A stretch of 64,000 nucleotides of DNA, from positions 1-64,000 of the forward strand of contig JACWAE010000109.1 of NCBI GenBank assembly GCA_014874385.1, written 5' to 3'. The first letter of the stretch is position 1. Each line of letters opens with the position of its first letter. The translations under genes and the position numbers were made by a program. This stretch comes from Dehalococcoidia bacterium. Its GTDB lineage: Bacteria > Chloroflexota > Dehalococcoidia > SZUA-161. Shown here one piece after another: positions 32,627 to 40,222 of this stretch. A model generated the notes under the pieces. That model did not search any database and was not told the DNA's origin. It saw only the letters and a list, made by a program, of their open reading frames with translations.

Positions 32627-33424
32627 ATGAAGATATCGGTTTGCGGTAAGGGTGGAAGTGGAAAGAGTACTGCAGTTACCCTTCTGGCAAATGAATTTGC
32701 AGAGAGAGGTAATCATGTCCTCGTCGTTGATTCAGACGAGTCTAATTCGGGACTTTTCCGATTGCTGGGTTTTAAAAATCCACCGGTACCTCTTATGGAA
32801 CTTGTAGGAGGAAAGAAGGGACTCAAAGAAAAGATGGCAGTCAAATTCTCCTCGGGGGAAACAGAGGTCAAGATGGATGTACTGACGCAGGATAAAATCG
32901 AGATTACGGACATAACCCCTCCATATATTATAGGAGACGGTAACCTGAAGCTGGTGAGCATAGGCAAAATAATGCAATCACTTGAGGGGTGTGCCTGCCC
33001 CATGGGGGTCTTGAGTCGTGAGTTCCTCCGAAAGTTGTGCCTGGAGAAAAACGAGGTAGTAATTGTGGACATGGAAGCCGGAGTTGAGCATTTTGGCAGG
33101 GGTATAGAGACGAGTATAGACAGCGTACTAGTGGTAGTTGAGCCATCCCTGGAGTCTATAGAATTGGCTGCAAAAATAAAAAACTTGTCTGCTGATGCCG
33201 GCGTCAAATTAATTGCAGCTGTGCTGAACAAGGTGATTTCGGAAGATATAAGCCGGAAGCTCAAAGACGAGTTGGTGAAGAGAGGTGTCCAGATTATTGG
33301 AAGTATCCATTATCGCTCGGATATTTTCGAGGCGAGTCTACTGGGACATAGGCTTGCTAGTGAAAGCGGAGACCAGGAAATGAAACAAATCGTAGACTGT
33401 CTGACATCGGACGAGAACAGGTAG
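32627..33424 (+). CDS. cooC: CooC-type nickel-insertion ATPase
   Basis: A 265-residue MinD/CooC ATPase with deviant Walker A CGKGGSGKS (residues 6-14), LVVDSDESN switch and the GCACPMG motif (C122, C124) that binds nickel in CooC dimers. VVIVDMEAGVEHFGRG is Walker B. CooC loads nickel into carbon-monoxide dehydrogenase. It is followed by CooT and then MetV/MetF, so it belongs to a C1 operon. No CODH gene is in the window. A dead relative lies at 11041-11442. Confidence 0.9.
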   Translation: MKISVCGKGGSGKSTAVTLLANEFAERGNHVLVVDSDESNSGLFRLLGFKNPPVPLMELVGGKKGLKEKMAVKFSSGETEVKMDVLTQDKIEITDITPPYIIGDGNLKLVSIGKIMQSLEGCACPMGVLSREFLRKLCLEKNEVVIVDMEAGVEHFGRGIETSIDSVLVVVEPSLESIELAAKIKNLSADAGVKLIAAVLNKVISEDISRKLKDELVKRGVQIIGSIHYRSDIFEASLLGHRLASESGDQEMKQIVDCLTSDENR

Positions 33425-33430
33425 GCTGTG

Positions 33431-33622
33431 ATGTGTATTGCAATCGTATATTCGAGTTGCGGTGATGAAAAGACAGAGGCAATGCGTGACGTAATTTATA
33501 TCGATGCAGAAAACACAGGGTTTCGACTAACTAATCTCTTAGGTGAAGATAGGTACGTTCAAGGCAGAATAAAGAGCATAGACTTCTGGCAAGACCATTC
33601 GGTTGTAATAGAGAAGGAATGA
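33431..33622 (+). CDS. cooT: CooT-family nickel-binding protein
   Basis: A 63-residue protein starting MCIAIVY, with the N-terminal Cys2 that binds nickel in CooT. It also has EAMRDVIYIDAENTGFRLTNLLGE and GRIKSIDFW, typical of this small family. The ATG at 33431 is chosen over the GTG three bases earlier because the family begins Met-Cys. It lies six bases after cooC. Confidence 0.85.
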   Translation: MCIAIVYSSCGDEKTEAMRDVIYIDAENTGFRLTNLLGEDRYVQGRIKSIDFWQDHSVVIEKE

Positions 33623-33674
33623 ATTGGAGTTGTTTTTAGACAGATGATATTGTCGTACTGGAAAGGAGCCACAC

Positions 33675-33942
33675 GTGAATTGGAAGCCGGACATATTGCT
33701 GGGAAGTCACCATTTAGGAGTGCTTAAAATCCAGTCCCCTGCAATTTTCATAGAAGGCTCCGGGATGTAGGGGCAAAAGCGCACCCGCTCCGATTTATTT
33801 CCTGCCTATGGTTGAAGAAGGTTTGTATGAAATACCCATTTGTTCAGGGAATGAACCTCTCAGCATGAAACTGAAAAAGGCTCTGACTAAATGGACAAAT
33901 ACAGGAGGTATACATGCATGCTACTATTCAGAAGCCGATTGA
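33675..33942 (+). other. Two short open frames between cooT and metV, unassigned
   Basis: A 31-codon frame (33675-33770, GTG start, GAAAGGAG upstream) contains LLGSHHLGVLKIQSPAIFIEG. A 44-codon frame (33808-33942) contains GLYEIPICSGNEPLSMKLKKAL and overlaps the metV start. They are in different frames and look like pieces of a broken enzyme gene rather than two peptides. I could not identify the parent. Confidence 0.3.
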
Positions 33943-34633
33943 TGAGATAGTTAGCTATTTCAAGCCAGGTGAAAAGGTATGCATTATAGGTTGCGACAAT
34001 TGCGCAGCTAAGTGCCATTCTGGTGGAATAGCTGAGACCGAAGAGATGGCTAATAGGCTTAAGAAAAGAGGGGTTAATGTAATCGCGTGGTGCGTACCAC
34101 AACCCCCCGGTGTTTCACTTTGCAAATTATCAAACACGCGAAAGTTTTTTCTTGAGAAATATGATGCGCAGATTAGGGATGCAGATTCATTTCTGGTTCT
34201 AGCCTGTGGGCAAGGTTTCCATACAGTAATAGACGCCACAGAGGGAGGGTTGGTTCACCCGGGCTGTGATGCTATTTTCGGGGGAGAGAGTGTTACTGAG
34301 GATTTCATTGCTGAATACTGCTGTCTTTGCGGGGAGTGTATTGTGGACTACACTGGTGGTCTATGCCCGGTAACCCTGTGCGCTAAAGGCCTGCTTAACG
34401 GCCCCTGCGGCGGAGCCAAGAACGGCAAGTGCGAAGTAGATAGAAACAGGGATTGTGCTTGGCAACTCATCTACGATAAGCTTAAGGCGCTAGGGCGTCT
34501 CGACCAGATGAAGAGCTATATTGAACCTAAAAATAATGCTAGGTGGAGTCGGCCCCGATCTCTCGTTCTGGACAAAGGAGCGGCAACTTTCAACTCCCTA
34601 GCAGGTGATAGAAAAATCGCCAATCATGAGTAG
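33914..34633 (+). CDS. metV: MetV: methylenetetrahydrofolate reductase accessory Fe-S protein
   Basis: A 239-residue MetV. The N-terminal part has VCIIGCDNCAAKCHSGG. The C-terminal MTHFR_C domain has YCCLCGECIVDYTGGLCPV, then CAKGLLNGPCGGAKNGKCEV and DCAWQLIYDKL. The cysteines ligate Fe-S clusters. MetV pairs with MetF in acetogens and Dehalococcoidia to reduce methylene-THF without an NADH domain. CAGGAGGT precedes the ATG. metF follows after 29 bases. Confidence 0.93.
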   Translation: MHATIQKPIDEIVSYFKPGEKVCIIGCDNCAAKCHSGGIAETEEMANRLKKRGVNVIAWCVPQPPGVSLCKLSNTRKFFLEKYDAQIRDADSFLVLACGQGFHTVIDATEGGLVHPGCDAIFGGESVTEDFIAEYCCLCGECIVDYTGGLCPVTLCAKGLLNGPCGGAKNGKCEVDRNRDCAWQLIYDKLKALGRLDQMKSYIEPKNNARWSRPRSLVLDKGAATFNSLAGDRKIANHE

Positions 34634-34662
34634 ATATCGTCAGCTTTATGAAAGGAGAATAA

Positions 34663-35541
34663 TTGAGCAAGTTGAAGCAATTTCTGGAAGGGGGTAAGTT
34701 CGCAGTCACAGGGGAGATCGGGCCGCCCAAGGGTGTAGATATAGAGAGATGCCTGAACGATGCAGAAAAGCTTCGCAACAAGGTAGCTGCTATTAATGTT
34801 ACCGACCTTCAAAGTGCAGTTATGCGAATCGGCTCAATGGCAGTTTGCGCTAAGCTTGTCGAGCGTGGTCTTGAGCCCGTTTACCAGTTGACCTGCCGTG
34901 ACCGCAATCGGCTTGCGCTCCAGTCCGACTTGCTCAGCGCTTGGGCGCTGGGCATAAGGAACGTTCTATGCCTTACCGGGGACCACCCTGTCATGGGTGA
35001 CCACCCAGAGGCAAAACCGGTTTATGACCTTGATTCTGTTCAACTGCTCAAGGTCGCCAGCACCCTCAACGGGGGAATAGACATGTCGGGTCACGAACTG
35101 GAGGGCGCACCCGACTTCTTCCTAGGTGCGATAGTCACGCCAGCAGCAGATCCTCTGGAGCCACAGGTTATTAAGATGGAAAAGAAGATCGAGGCTGGGG
35201 CCAAATTTTTTCAGACCCAGGCAATCTATGAGCCAGAGAAGTTTGAGGAGTTTGTAAATCAGACGAAGAGGTTTAACATACCCATTATGGCTGGAGTTGT
35301 CGTGCTCAAGAGTGCTACAATGGCTCGCTATATGAACATGAATGTGGCAGGAATAAATGTGCCTGATAACATAATCACCGAGATGGAGCAAACCAAAAAG
35401 GAAGACCGTAAGAAAAAGTCAGTTGAAATTGCTGCGCGTATTATTCACCATGTGAAACCGATGTGTCAGGGTATTCACCTTATGCCTCTTGGTTGGGATG
35501 AATTGGTTCCCCAAATTATCCAGGAAGCGGAGCTAGGATAA
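34663..35541 (+). CDS. metF: Methylenetetrahydrofolate reductase
   Basis: A 292-residue TIM-barrel MetF: FAVTGEIGPPKGVD with the catalytic Glu, INVTDLQSAVMRIGS, YQLTCRDRNRLALQSDLL, and NVLCLTGDHPVMGDHP. TTG start with AAGGAG upstream. Together with MetV it makes methyl-THF in the Wood-Ljungdahl methyl branch or for methionine synthesis. In this type electrons probably come from ferredoxin or an Hdr-like complex, and an Hdr cluster is in the same island. Confidence 0.95.
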   Translation: MSKLKQFLEGGKFAVTGEIGPPKGVDIERCLNDAEKLRNKVAAINVTDLQSAVMRIGSMAVCAKLVERGLEPVYQLTCRDRNRLALQSDLLSAWALGIRNVLCLTGDHPVMGDHPEAKPVYDLDSVQLLKVASTLNGGIDMSGHELEGAPDFFLGAIVTPAADPLEPQVIKMEKKIEAGAKFFQTQAIYEPEKFEEFVNQTKRFNIPIMAGVVVLKSATMARYMNMNVAGINVPDNIITEMEQTKKEDRKKKSVEIAARIIHHVKPMCQGIHLMPLGWDELVPQIIQEAELG

Positions 35542-35614
35542 TGATGACATTTTAATCATGGAAAGTAAATAATAGCAGAAGGCACATGACCTATCCTGAA
35601 GGGAGACCCACCAG

Positions 35615-36301
35615 TTGAATCGGGCAAGCGTGGCCTTTGATCCCCTGGCCTCGATTTACGATGCATGGTTTGAAGAGCAAGGGAAGCTCATCTTTGCCAT
35701 AGAGGTCATTGCTTTAGAGAAGGTTCTACCTTCATTACCCAAGACCTGGCTTGAAGTAGGTGTAGGTACCGGTCGTTTCGCCCAAGTCCTAAAAATAGAA
35801 ACAGGTATTGACCCGTCGGTGAATATGCTAGCACTGGCTAGAAAACGAGGCATATCCGTTCTGCTAGCTCGTGGCGAAAACGAATGTTTTAAGAACGAGA
35901 GCTTCGGCACTGTGTTTTTAATTGTTACCCTGTGTTTTGTGGACTCTCCACTAGCAGCACTGTACGAGGCCAATCGCATACTCAAAGCAGACGGAAAGGT
36001 AGTCCTCGGTCTCGTGTTGCGAGACAACCCCTGGGGACAATTCTATCTGGCGAAAAAGCATGAAGGGCACCGCTTTTATAAGCATGCTACGTTTTATAGC
36101 TACCAGGAAGTGAAAAGGTTGCTTATAACTTCAGGTTTCACTATTGAGAAGGTTATCTCCGCTCTTTTTCAGAAACCCGGTGAAGTGAACGAAATGGAAC
36201 CTCCACAAGTTGGATTCTCTGTTGATGCAGGTTTCACGGTAATCGTATCAGGTAAAACATGTGATTCATATAAGGGACAAAGTACAATAAAAAAGAGATA
36301 A
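35615..36301 (+). CDS. SAM-dependent methyltransferase
   Basis: A 228-residue class I methyltransferase (ubiE/type 11 group): WLEVGVGTGRFAQVL is the SAM-binding motif I (about residues 44-58), followed by GIDPSVNMLALARKRG and a VTLCFVDSPLAALYEANRILK motif. Its substrate is unknown. TTG start with GGGAG upstream. Confidence 0.88.
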   Translation: MNRASVAFDPLASIYDAWFEEQGKLIFAIEVIALEKVLPSLPKTWLEVGVGTGRFAQVLKIETGIDPSVNMLALARKRGISVLLARGENECFKNESFGTVFLIVTLCFVDSPLAALYEANRILKADGKVVLGLVLRDNPWGQFYLAKKHEGHRFYKHATFYSYQEVKRLLITSGFTIEKVISALFQKPGEVNEMEPPQVGFSVDAGFTVIVSGKTCDSYKGQSTIKKR

Positions 36302-36370
36302 ACTACAATAATACGCCGCTATGTTCGTCATGAGGAGCACTGATAGCTAATCTGTAAAAGAGGTGATAAT

Positions 36371-36853
36371 GTGTTTGAGACTATACGAACAATCGGGGAA
36401 CTATCTAAAGTGCATGAGGCCATAAGGCACTATGTAGTGGAGGCGAAGAAGAGCATCGACGATTTGGTACTGGTGTCATCCCAGTGTTCAGATGAATTTA
36501 ATTCAGAGCAGTGCAAGATTGTTGCCGATAGGCAGTTCAGTCTAAGACAAACTCTACAGTATCTTCGAGAAGGACTTCAAGACCACCACCAGCGAGAGAG
36601 CCTTCTATTGAGACCACTTATAGGTGACGTTTTGATGAACGCGATAAACAAAGAATGCAGCGAGATTACGAGGCAGTTTGAAAAGGTCAAAGCTGCACTG
36701 GAGGATACCGAGCAAAGCCAACTGTCACCAACAGATTTACTAGTCAAGACAAAACAAGCAAGACAAGCAATAGAAAGTTTCAGTAATTTGATTGAGTCCC
36801 ATAGCCGGGAAATGGATACCATTCTGCAAATGCTGAAAAATGCTATAGGCTGA
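36371..36853 (+). CDS. Hemerythrin-like domain protein
   Basis: A 160-residue four-helix protein with His/Glu pairs arranged as in HHE domains: KVHEAIRHYV, LQDHHQRESLLL and IESHSREMD. These could bind a di-iron centre for O2, NO or peroxide sensing or storage. GTG start after GAGGTGATAAT. It is directly before a J-domain gene. Confidence 0.7.
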   Translation: MFETIRTIGELSKVHEAIRHYVVEAKKSIDDLVLVSSQCSDEFNSEQCKIVADRQFSLRQTLQYLREGLQDHHQRESLLLRPLIGDVLMNAINKECSEITRQFEKVKAALEDTEQSQLSPTDLLVKTKQARQAIESFSNLIESHSREMDTILQMLKNAIG

Positions 36854-36867
36854 GGGGGTGAGTAAGC

Positions 36868-37281
36868 ATGAGTTTTAAGGACTACTACGAGGTACTCGGT
36901 GTTGATAGGGGGGCGAGCCAGGAAGAAATCAAGAAAGCCTTTCGCAGACTGGCTATGCGCTATCATCCAGATCGAAATCCCGCTAATCCAAAAGGGACTG
37001 AGGACAGATTCAAGGAGATAAACGAAGCTTACCAAGTGCTTATAGATGAGTCAAGACGGCGAGAGTATGACTACCTTACGGGCTACACGGCGCAGCGAGC
37101 TTGGCATTATGAGACGGAGGAGGCATTTCAAAGTAATGTCGCCCCTAGCGACGTCTTTGAGGCTCTTTTAAGGGAGCTTGCCACACTTGGCATCTATGTT
37201 GATATTGCAGGCAGGCGACGACCAGGGGGTTGTTCTCGTGGTTATGGACGGCGATGTCGCCGTTTCTCATCTTGGGACTGA
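36868..37281 (+). CDS. J-domain protein
   Basis: A 137-residue protein with a full J domain at the N terminus ([21 protein letters not shown] and [21 protein letters not shown] present). A short C-terminal part ends in an Arg/Gly/Cys-rich tail. It lacks the zinc and peptide-binding domains of DnaJ. AGGGGGTGAG precedes the ATG, 15 bases after the hemerythrin-like gene. Confidence 0.87.
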   Translation: MSFKDYYEVLGVDRGASQEEIKKAFRRLAMRYHPDRNPANPKGTEDRFKEINEAYQVLIDESRRREYDYLTGYTAQRAWHYETEEAFQSNVAPSDVFEALLRELATLGIYVDIAGRRRPGGCSRGYGRRCRRFSSWD

Positions 37282-37296
37282 TGAGGTAAAAGTCTA

Positions 37297-38241
37297 GTGA
37301 ATTCGATTGTTTATGGTCCCGTTCCGTCGAGACGTTTGGGACGGAGTTTGGGGGTAAACAATGTCTTACCAAAGACATGTTCCTACTCTTGCTCTTATTG
37401 CCAATTGGGCAAGACCACCACAATGCAGGTGGAACGGCGGAAATTCAATGATGTGCAACAAATAGCACAAACCGTAAGGGATAAGATTGAGCAGGTAGAA
37501 CGGAAGGGAGAGCATATAGATTACATAGCCTTCGTGCCGGATGGCGAGCCTACCCTGGATTCTGACCTGGGCGGGGAGATCAAACTGCTGAAACGGCTGG
37601 GCATTAAGATTGCGGTAATCACAAATGCTTCCCTCCTATGGCGTGATGATGTGAGGAGAGACCTAAAGCAAGCGGACTGGGTATCTTTAAAAATAGACAG
37701 CGTATCTGAGAAAACGTGGCGCAAAGTCAATAGACCTCATAGTTCACTGAAGCTTGAGTTAATCCTGAAGGGAATGCTCAGGTTCGCCAACGATTATAAA
37801 GGTGAGATAGCAACTGAAACTATGCTCATTCATGATATAAACGATAGCCCAGAAGATATCGCAAGAACGGCAGATTTCCTGGCGGACTTGAAGCCAGCCA
37901 AAGCTTATCTGGCTATCCCCATACGGCCGCCTGCTGTCAGGCATATAAAGGGTGCTAGCGCGAAGGTAATCACCGCTGCATACGACTGCTTCAGCAATAG
38001 ACTCGGCAATGTGGAGTGTTTGGTCGACTATGAGGGAACTAATTTTACCTCTACTGGCAATGTTGCAGCAGACCTTCTCGGCATCACCTCAGTTCACCCT
38101 ATGAGAAGTGAAGCTGTGACCCGGTTTCTGAGAAAGGAAGGCGTGGGCTGGGAACTCGTCGAACAACTAATGCGTGATGGCCTCATTACCGAGACGACAT
38201 ATCGGGGGGAAAAATTCTATGCGAGAAAACTGACGGGATGA
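37297..38241 (+). CDS. Radical SAM protein (COG0731-like)
   Basis: A 314-residue radical SAM protein: YGPVPSRRLGRSLGVNNV, then CSYSCSYCQLGKT (CxxxCxxC), YIAFVPDGEPTLD and a C-terminal winged-helix-like part (VTRFLRKEGVGWELVEQLM). It is of the wyosine-synthesis-related Fe-S oxidoreductase group, whose reaction in bacteria is largely unknown. GTG start with GAGGT upstream. Confidence 0.87.
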   Translation: MNSIVYGPVPSRRLGRSLGVNNVLPKTCSYSCSYCQLGKTTTMQVERRKFNDVQQIAQTVRDKIEQVERKGEHIDYIAFVPDGEPTLDSDLGGEIKLLKRLGIKIAVITNASLLWRDDVRRDLKQADWVSLKIDSVSEKTWRKVNRPHSSLKLELILKGMLRFANDYKGEIATETMLIHDINDSPEDIARTADFLADLKPAKAYLAIPIRPPAVRHIKGASAKVITAAYDCFSNRLGNVECLVDYEGTNFTSTGNVAADLLGITSVHPMRSEAVTRFLRKEGVGWELVEQLMRDGLITETTYRGEKFYARKLTG

Positions 38242-38286
38242 TGAAATTTGGGGGCCATTTAGATTCGAATTTGCGATGGTTTAAGA

Positions 38287-38658
38287 ATGAGGTGCTCACA
38301 CTGCAATCAGGAAGTACCCGGAGATGACGCATACGTTCATAGAGGCGAGACACTCTGTGAGGACTGCTATCTGGAAGCGATTCAACGACTTCGAGTTTGT
38401 GACCCCTGGGCAGTCTATATAGCCACCAGTAATCGGGAGGCTCTAGGGCTAAAGGGTACCGATGGTTTGAGCGCGTTACAGAAATCAATCTACGAGTTCA
38501 TCAAGTGTAAAGCCAAGATTACCCTGGAAGAGGTGATGGACAATTTCAAACTTTCGCCGCGCGAGATGGAAACCCAGTTTGCAGTTTTGAGACACTGCGA
38601 GCTTATAAGGGCCTATAAGGAAAATGGCAAGACTTATTTGAAGACATTCGAGTGTTAG
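38287..38658 (+). CDS. Zinc-ribbon plus winged-helix protein
   Basis: A 123-residue protein with an N-terminal metal site (CSHCNQEV...CEDCYLEA) and a C-terminal winged helix (ALQKSIYEFIKCKAKITLEEVMDNFKLSPREMETQFAVL). It probably binds DNA. Homologues of this layout occur in anaerobes beside metabolic genes, but no function is assigned. Confidence 0.75.
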   Translation: MRCSHCNQEVPGDDAYVHRGETLCEDCYLEAIQRLRVCDPWAVYIATSNREALGLKGTDGLSALQKSIYEFIKCKAKITLEEVMDNFKLSPREMETQFAVLRHCELIRAYKENGKTYLKTFEC

Positions 38659-39024
38659 ATATGTAAAGGGTTAAATAATGGGGACTGGGATAAACGATTT
38701 TCTTATGGGTATGGGAATCACAGTGGGTGAAGAATATTATGGAAGCACTACTACAGAGAAAGAGCAAAGGCATTAGGGTCCGTATCTGTCGCTAGCGTGA
38801 AGCCCTGCCATTTAGCCACAGTCGAGGCTTGTCTGACCATCCCCATTTTGGAACAAGAAGCAGATAGGGTATTGCACTTTAAGCTGACAGTCATTAGGGT
38901 CACTATATACATAATCCGGAGGTTATGACCTCTTACATCGCGCGAGGACAAGGCTAGACTACCAATGAGACTTGACGCAAAATCAAGAATTGGCTTTAAT
39001 TGATTGGGGATCGAATCGGAGAAC
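38659..39024. other. Intergenic, nothing firm
   Basis: A 32-codon open frame at 38678-38776 has no binding site or family similarity. The remainder is uninterpreted and stands before a broken gene. Confidence 0.4.
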
Positions 39025-39615
39025 ATGTCTGGGATCGTATTAGAGAAGTTCAATCAGTGGACTCGAGGCAAAAGTGCGCTACTAGCGAGGGTGAGCGTAT
39101 TTACTAGGATAAGAGATATACCTTATGCCATAATCCCGGAACTTATTGATCCTTAAAGATACACTGAGATACTCATTGCTGGGAAGGGGTCATGCACTCC
39201 AAAGCATTTCTTACTATGCGAAATGTACCAAAGGCTGGGAATGACAGTACTATATGCGTGCTATCCCTTCAGATGGGACGAGGTTGAAGTTGACTACCCT
39301 CCAAAGCTAAGGAAGTTGGCCAGAGTAATTCCTACAAGCTATCATATTGCCTGTAAAGTGGAGATAAACGGAGAACTCGTATTGGTGGATGCCACTCTAG
39401 ACCCAGCGCTGGAGAGATTGGGGCTCCCAGTGAACAAGGAGTGGGATGGTATCAGTGACACCCAACTTCCTATTGTGTCTTGCGGAGAGGAGCAATTATA
39501 TCATCCCTCTGAATCATCTCATATTGAGGCAAGGCTTGACAACAAATCGCTGTCCTTCTATAAAGAGCTCAACTTATGGTTGGCTGAAGTGAGGAGGTCA
39601 TTTTCAGATCAGTAA
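39025..39615 (+). pseudogene. Transglutaminase-like protein interrupted by a stop codon
   Basis: From ATG 39025 (GGAG upstream) the frame runs VLEKFNQWTRGKSALLARVS and DIPYAIIPELIDP, then meets TAA at 39154-39156. It continues in the same frame with RYTEILIAGKGSCTPKHFLL, the transglutaminase-type catalytic Cys region, and later SYHIACKVEINGELVLVDAT with the His and Asp. No base shift is needed, so one nonsense codon splits the gene. The portion after the stop has an ATG at 39223 but would lack the catalytic Cys. Confidence 0.75.
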
Positions 39616-39808
39616 AACAACAGAAAAGTCTTCCTAAGAGTCTTTGCTTAAGTTCTAAGCGAACCACCACCTTTGGCGAGCCACCCCAAAAGATGGCTTA
39701 GTGAAAAATAAGGGTGTCGCTAGAAGAAGATCACACCCACATCACAGAAATTGCATGAAAAGCCCCTGTTTGTTATAATGCTGCTGGTCGAAAGCCTAGG
39801 TGATGAGT

Positions 39809-39854
39809 CCTTAACTCGTCAGGAAGACCTCAAGAACCGCGACACCTTAACTCG
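39809..39854 (+). repeat. Pair of 10-bp direct repeats
   Basis: CCTTAACTCG occurs at 39809-39818 and 39845-39854, 36 bp apart, close to a partial tRNA. Such pairs can be integrase arm-binding sites, but two copies may be chance. Confidence 0.35.
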
Positions 39855-39912
39855 CCGCAAATCAGTGGTAAACCGGCCCTGGAACCAGAGGACTTTGAAG
39901 CTAAAATTGTGC

Positions 39913-39962
39913 TGGTGAGCGGTGTGGGACTCGAACCCACGACACCCTGATTAAAAGTCAGG
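39913..39962 (-). tRNA. tRNA-Lys(UUU), 3' half only
   Basis: Read on the minus strand the 50 bases contain the anticodon stem-loop CCTGACTTTTAATCAGG, a T arm GTGGG-TTCGAGT-CCCAC, the acceptor 3' strand ACCGCTC, discriminator A and CCA. The D arm and the matching 5' acceptor strand (expected GAGCGGT) are absent upstream. It is therefore a tRNA fragment, as left at an attachment site by an element that integrated into a tRNA-Lys gene. Confidence 0.8.
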
Positions 39963-40085
39963 CACTTCTCACTCTTTTGCAATCTGTACCTTAGATTTGC
40001 AGCTCTGCCTGAATATTTCATGACTGCACCAAGCTTAATTCCAGATAAGTTTGACACTCTTTGAATTCCCGTGGAATAATCAGTA

Positions 40086-40113
40086 TCGGCGACGCGATGC
40101 TGATTATCTGAGG
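40086..40113 (+). other. Putative right attachment site (attR), copy of the queA 3' end
   Basis: Exact 28-bp copy of 10575-10602, in the same orientation, including a TGA stop with no queA upstream. After it the similarity ends, apart from a GAA one base further on. DNA to the right would be the original downstream neighbour of queA. Confidence 0.65.
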
Positions 40114-40222
40114 AGAATTACAGGCTGCAGTCATAACATGACAGAATAGATTGCATCTATCACAGATTAACAGTAGTCGAGAAGATATTTATTTAGCGTG
40201 TTTAATAAGAGCAACTATTAGG

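Larger units (their letters stand above)
10575..40113. mobile_element. Putative queA-integrated genomic island of about 29.5 kb
   Basis: The region is bounded by a 28-bp exact direct repeat of the queA 3' end. It carries a degraded serine recombinase at the left end, an IS remnant (21265-21402), several pseudogenes and a partial tRNA near the right end. Housekeeping genes stop at queA; within the region the genes concern redox, sulfur and C1 metabolism and regulation. No intact integrase, conjugation or replication gene was found, so it appears fixed. A short chance or recombinational duplication cannot be fully excluded. Confidence 0.55.
39616..40222. other. Gene-free right boundary region of the island
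   Basis: About 600 bp without a supportable gene. It contains two 10-bp direct repeats, a tRNA-Lys 3' half and the second copy of the queA-end repeat. This is the structure expected at the edge of one or more integrated elements. Confidence 0.6.

Noticed and set aside
39154-39156. Recoded stop (selenocysteine or pyrrolysine) in the transglutaminase-like gene
   Set aside because: The codon is TAA, whereas Sec uses TGA and Pyl uses TAG, and no stem-loop is evident; a nonsense mutation is simpler.
39830-40057. 75-codon minus-strand frame
   Set aside because: Its CLTFNQGVVGSSPTPLT stretch is the usual false translation of a tRNA 3' half, which is the real feature here.
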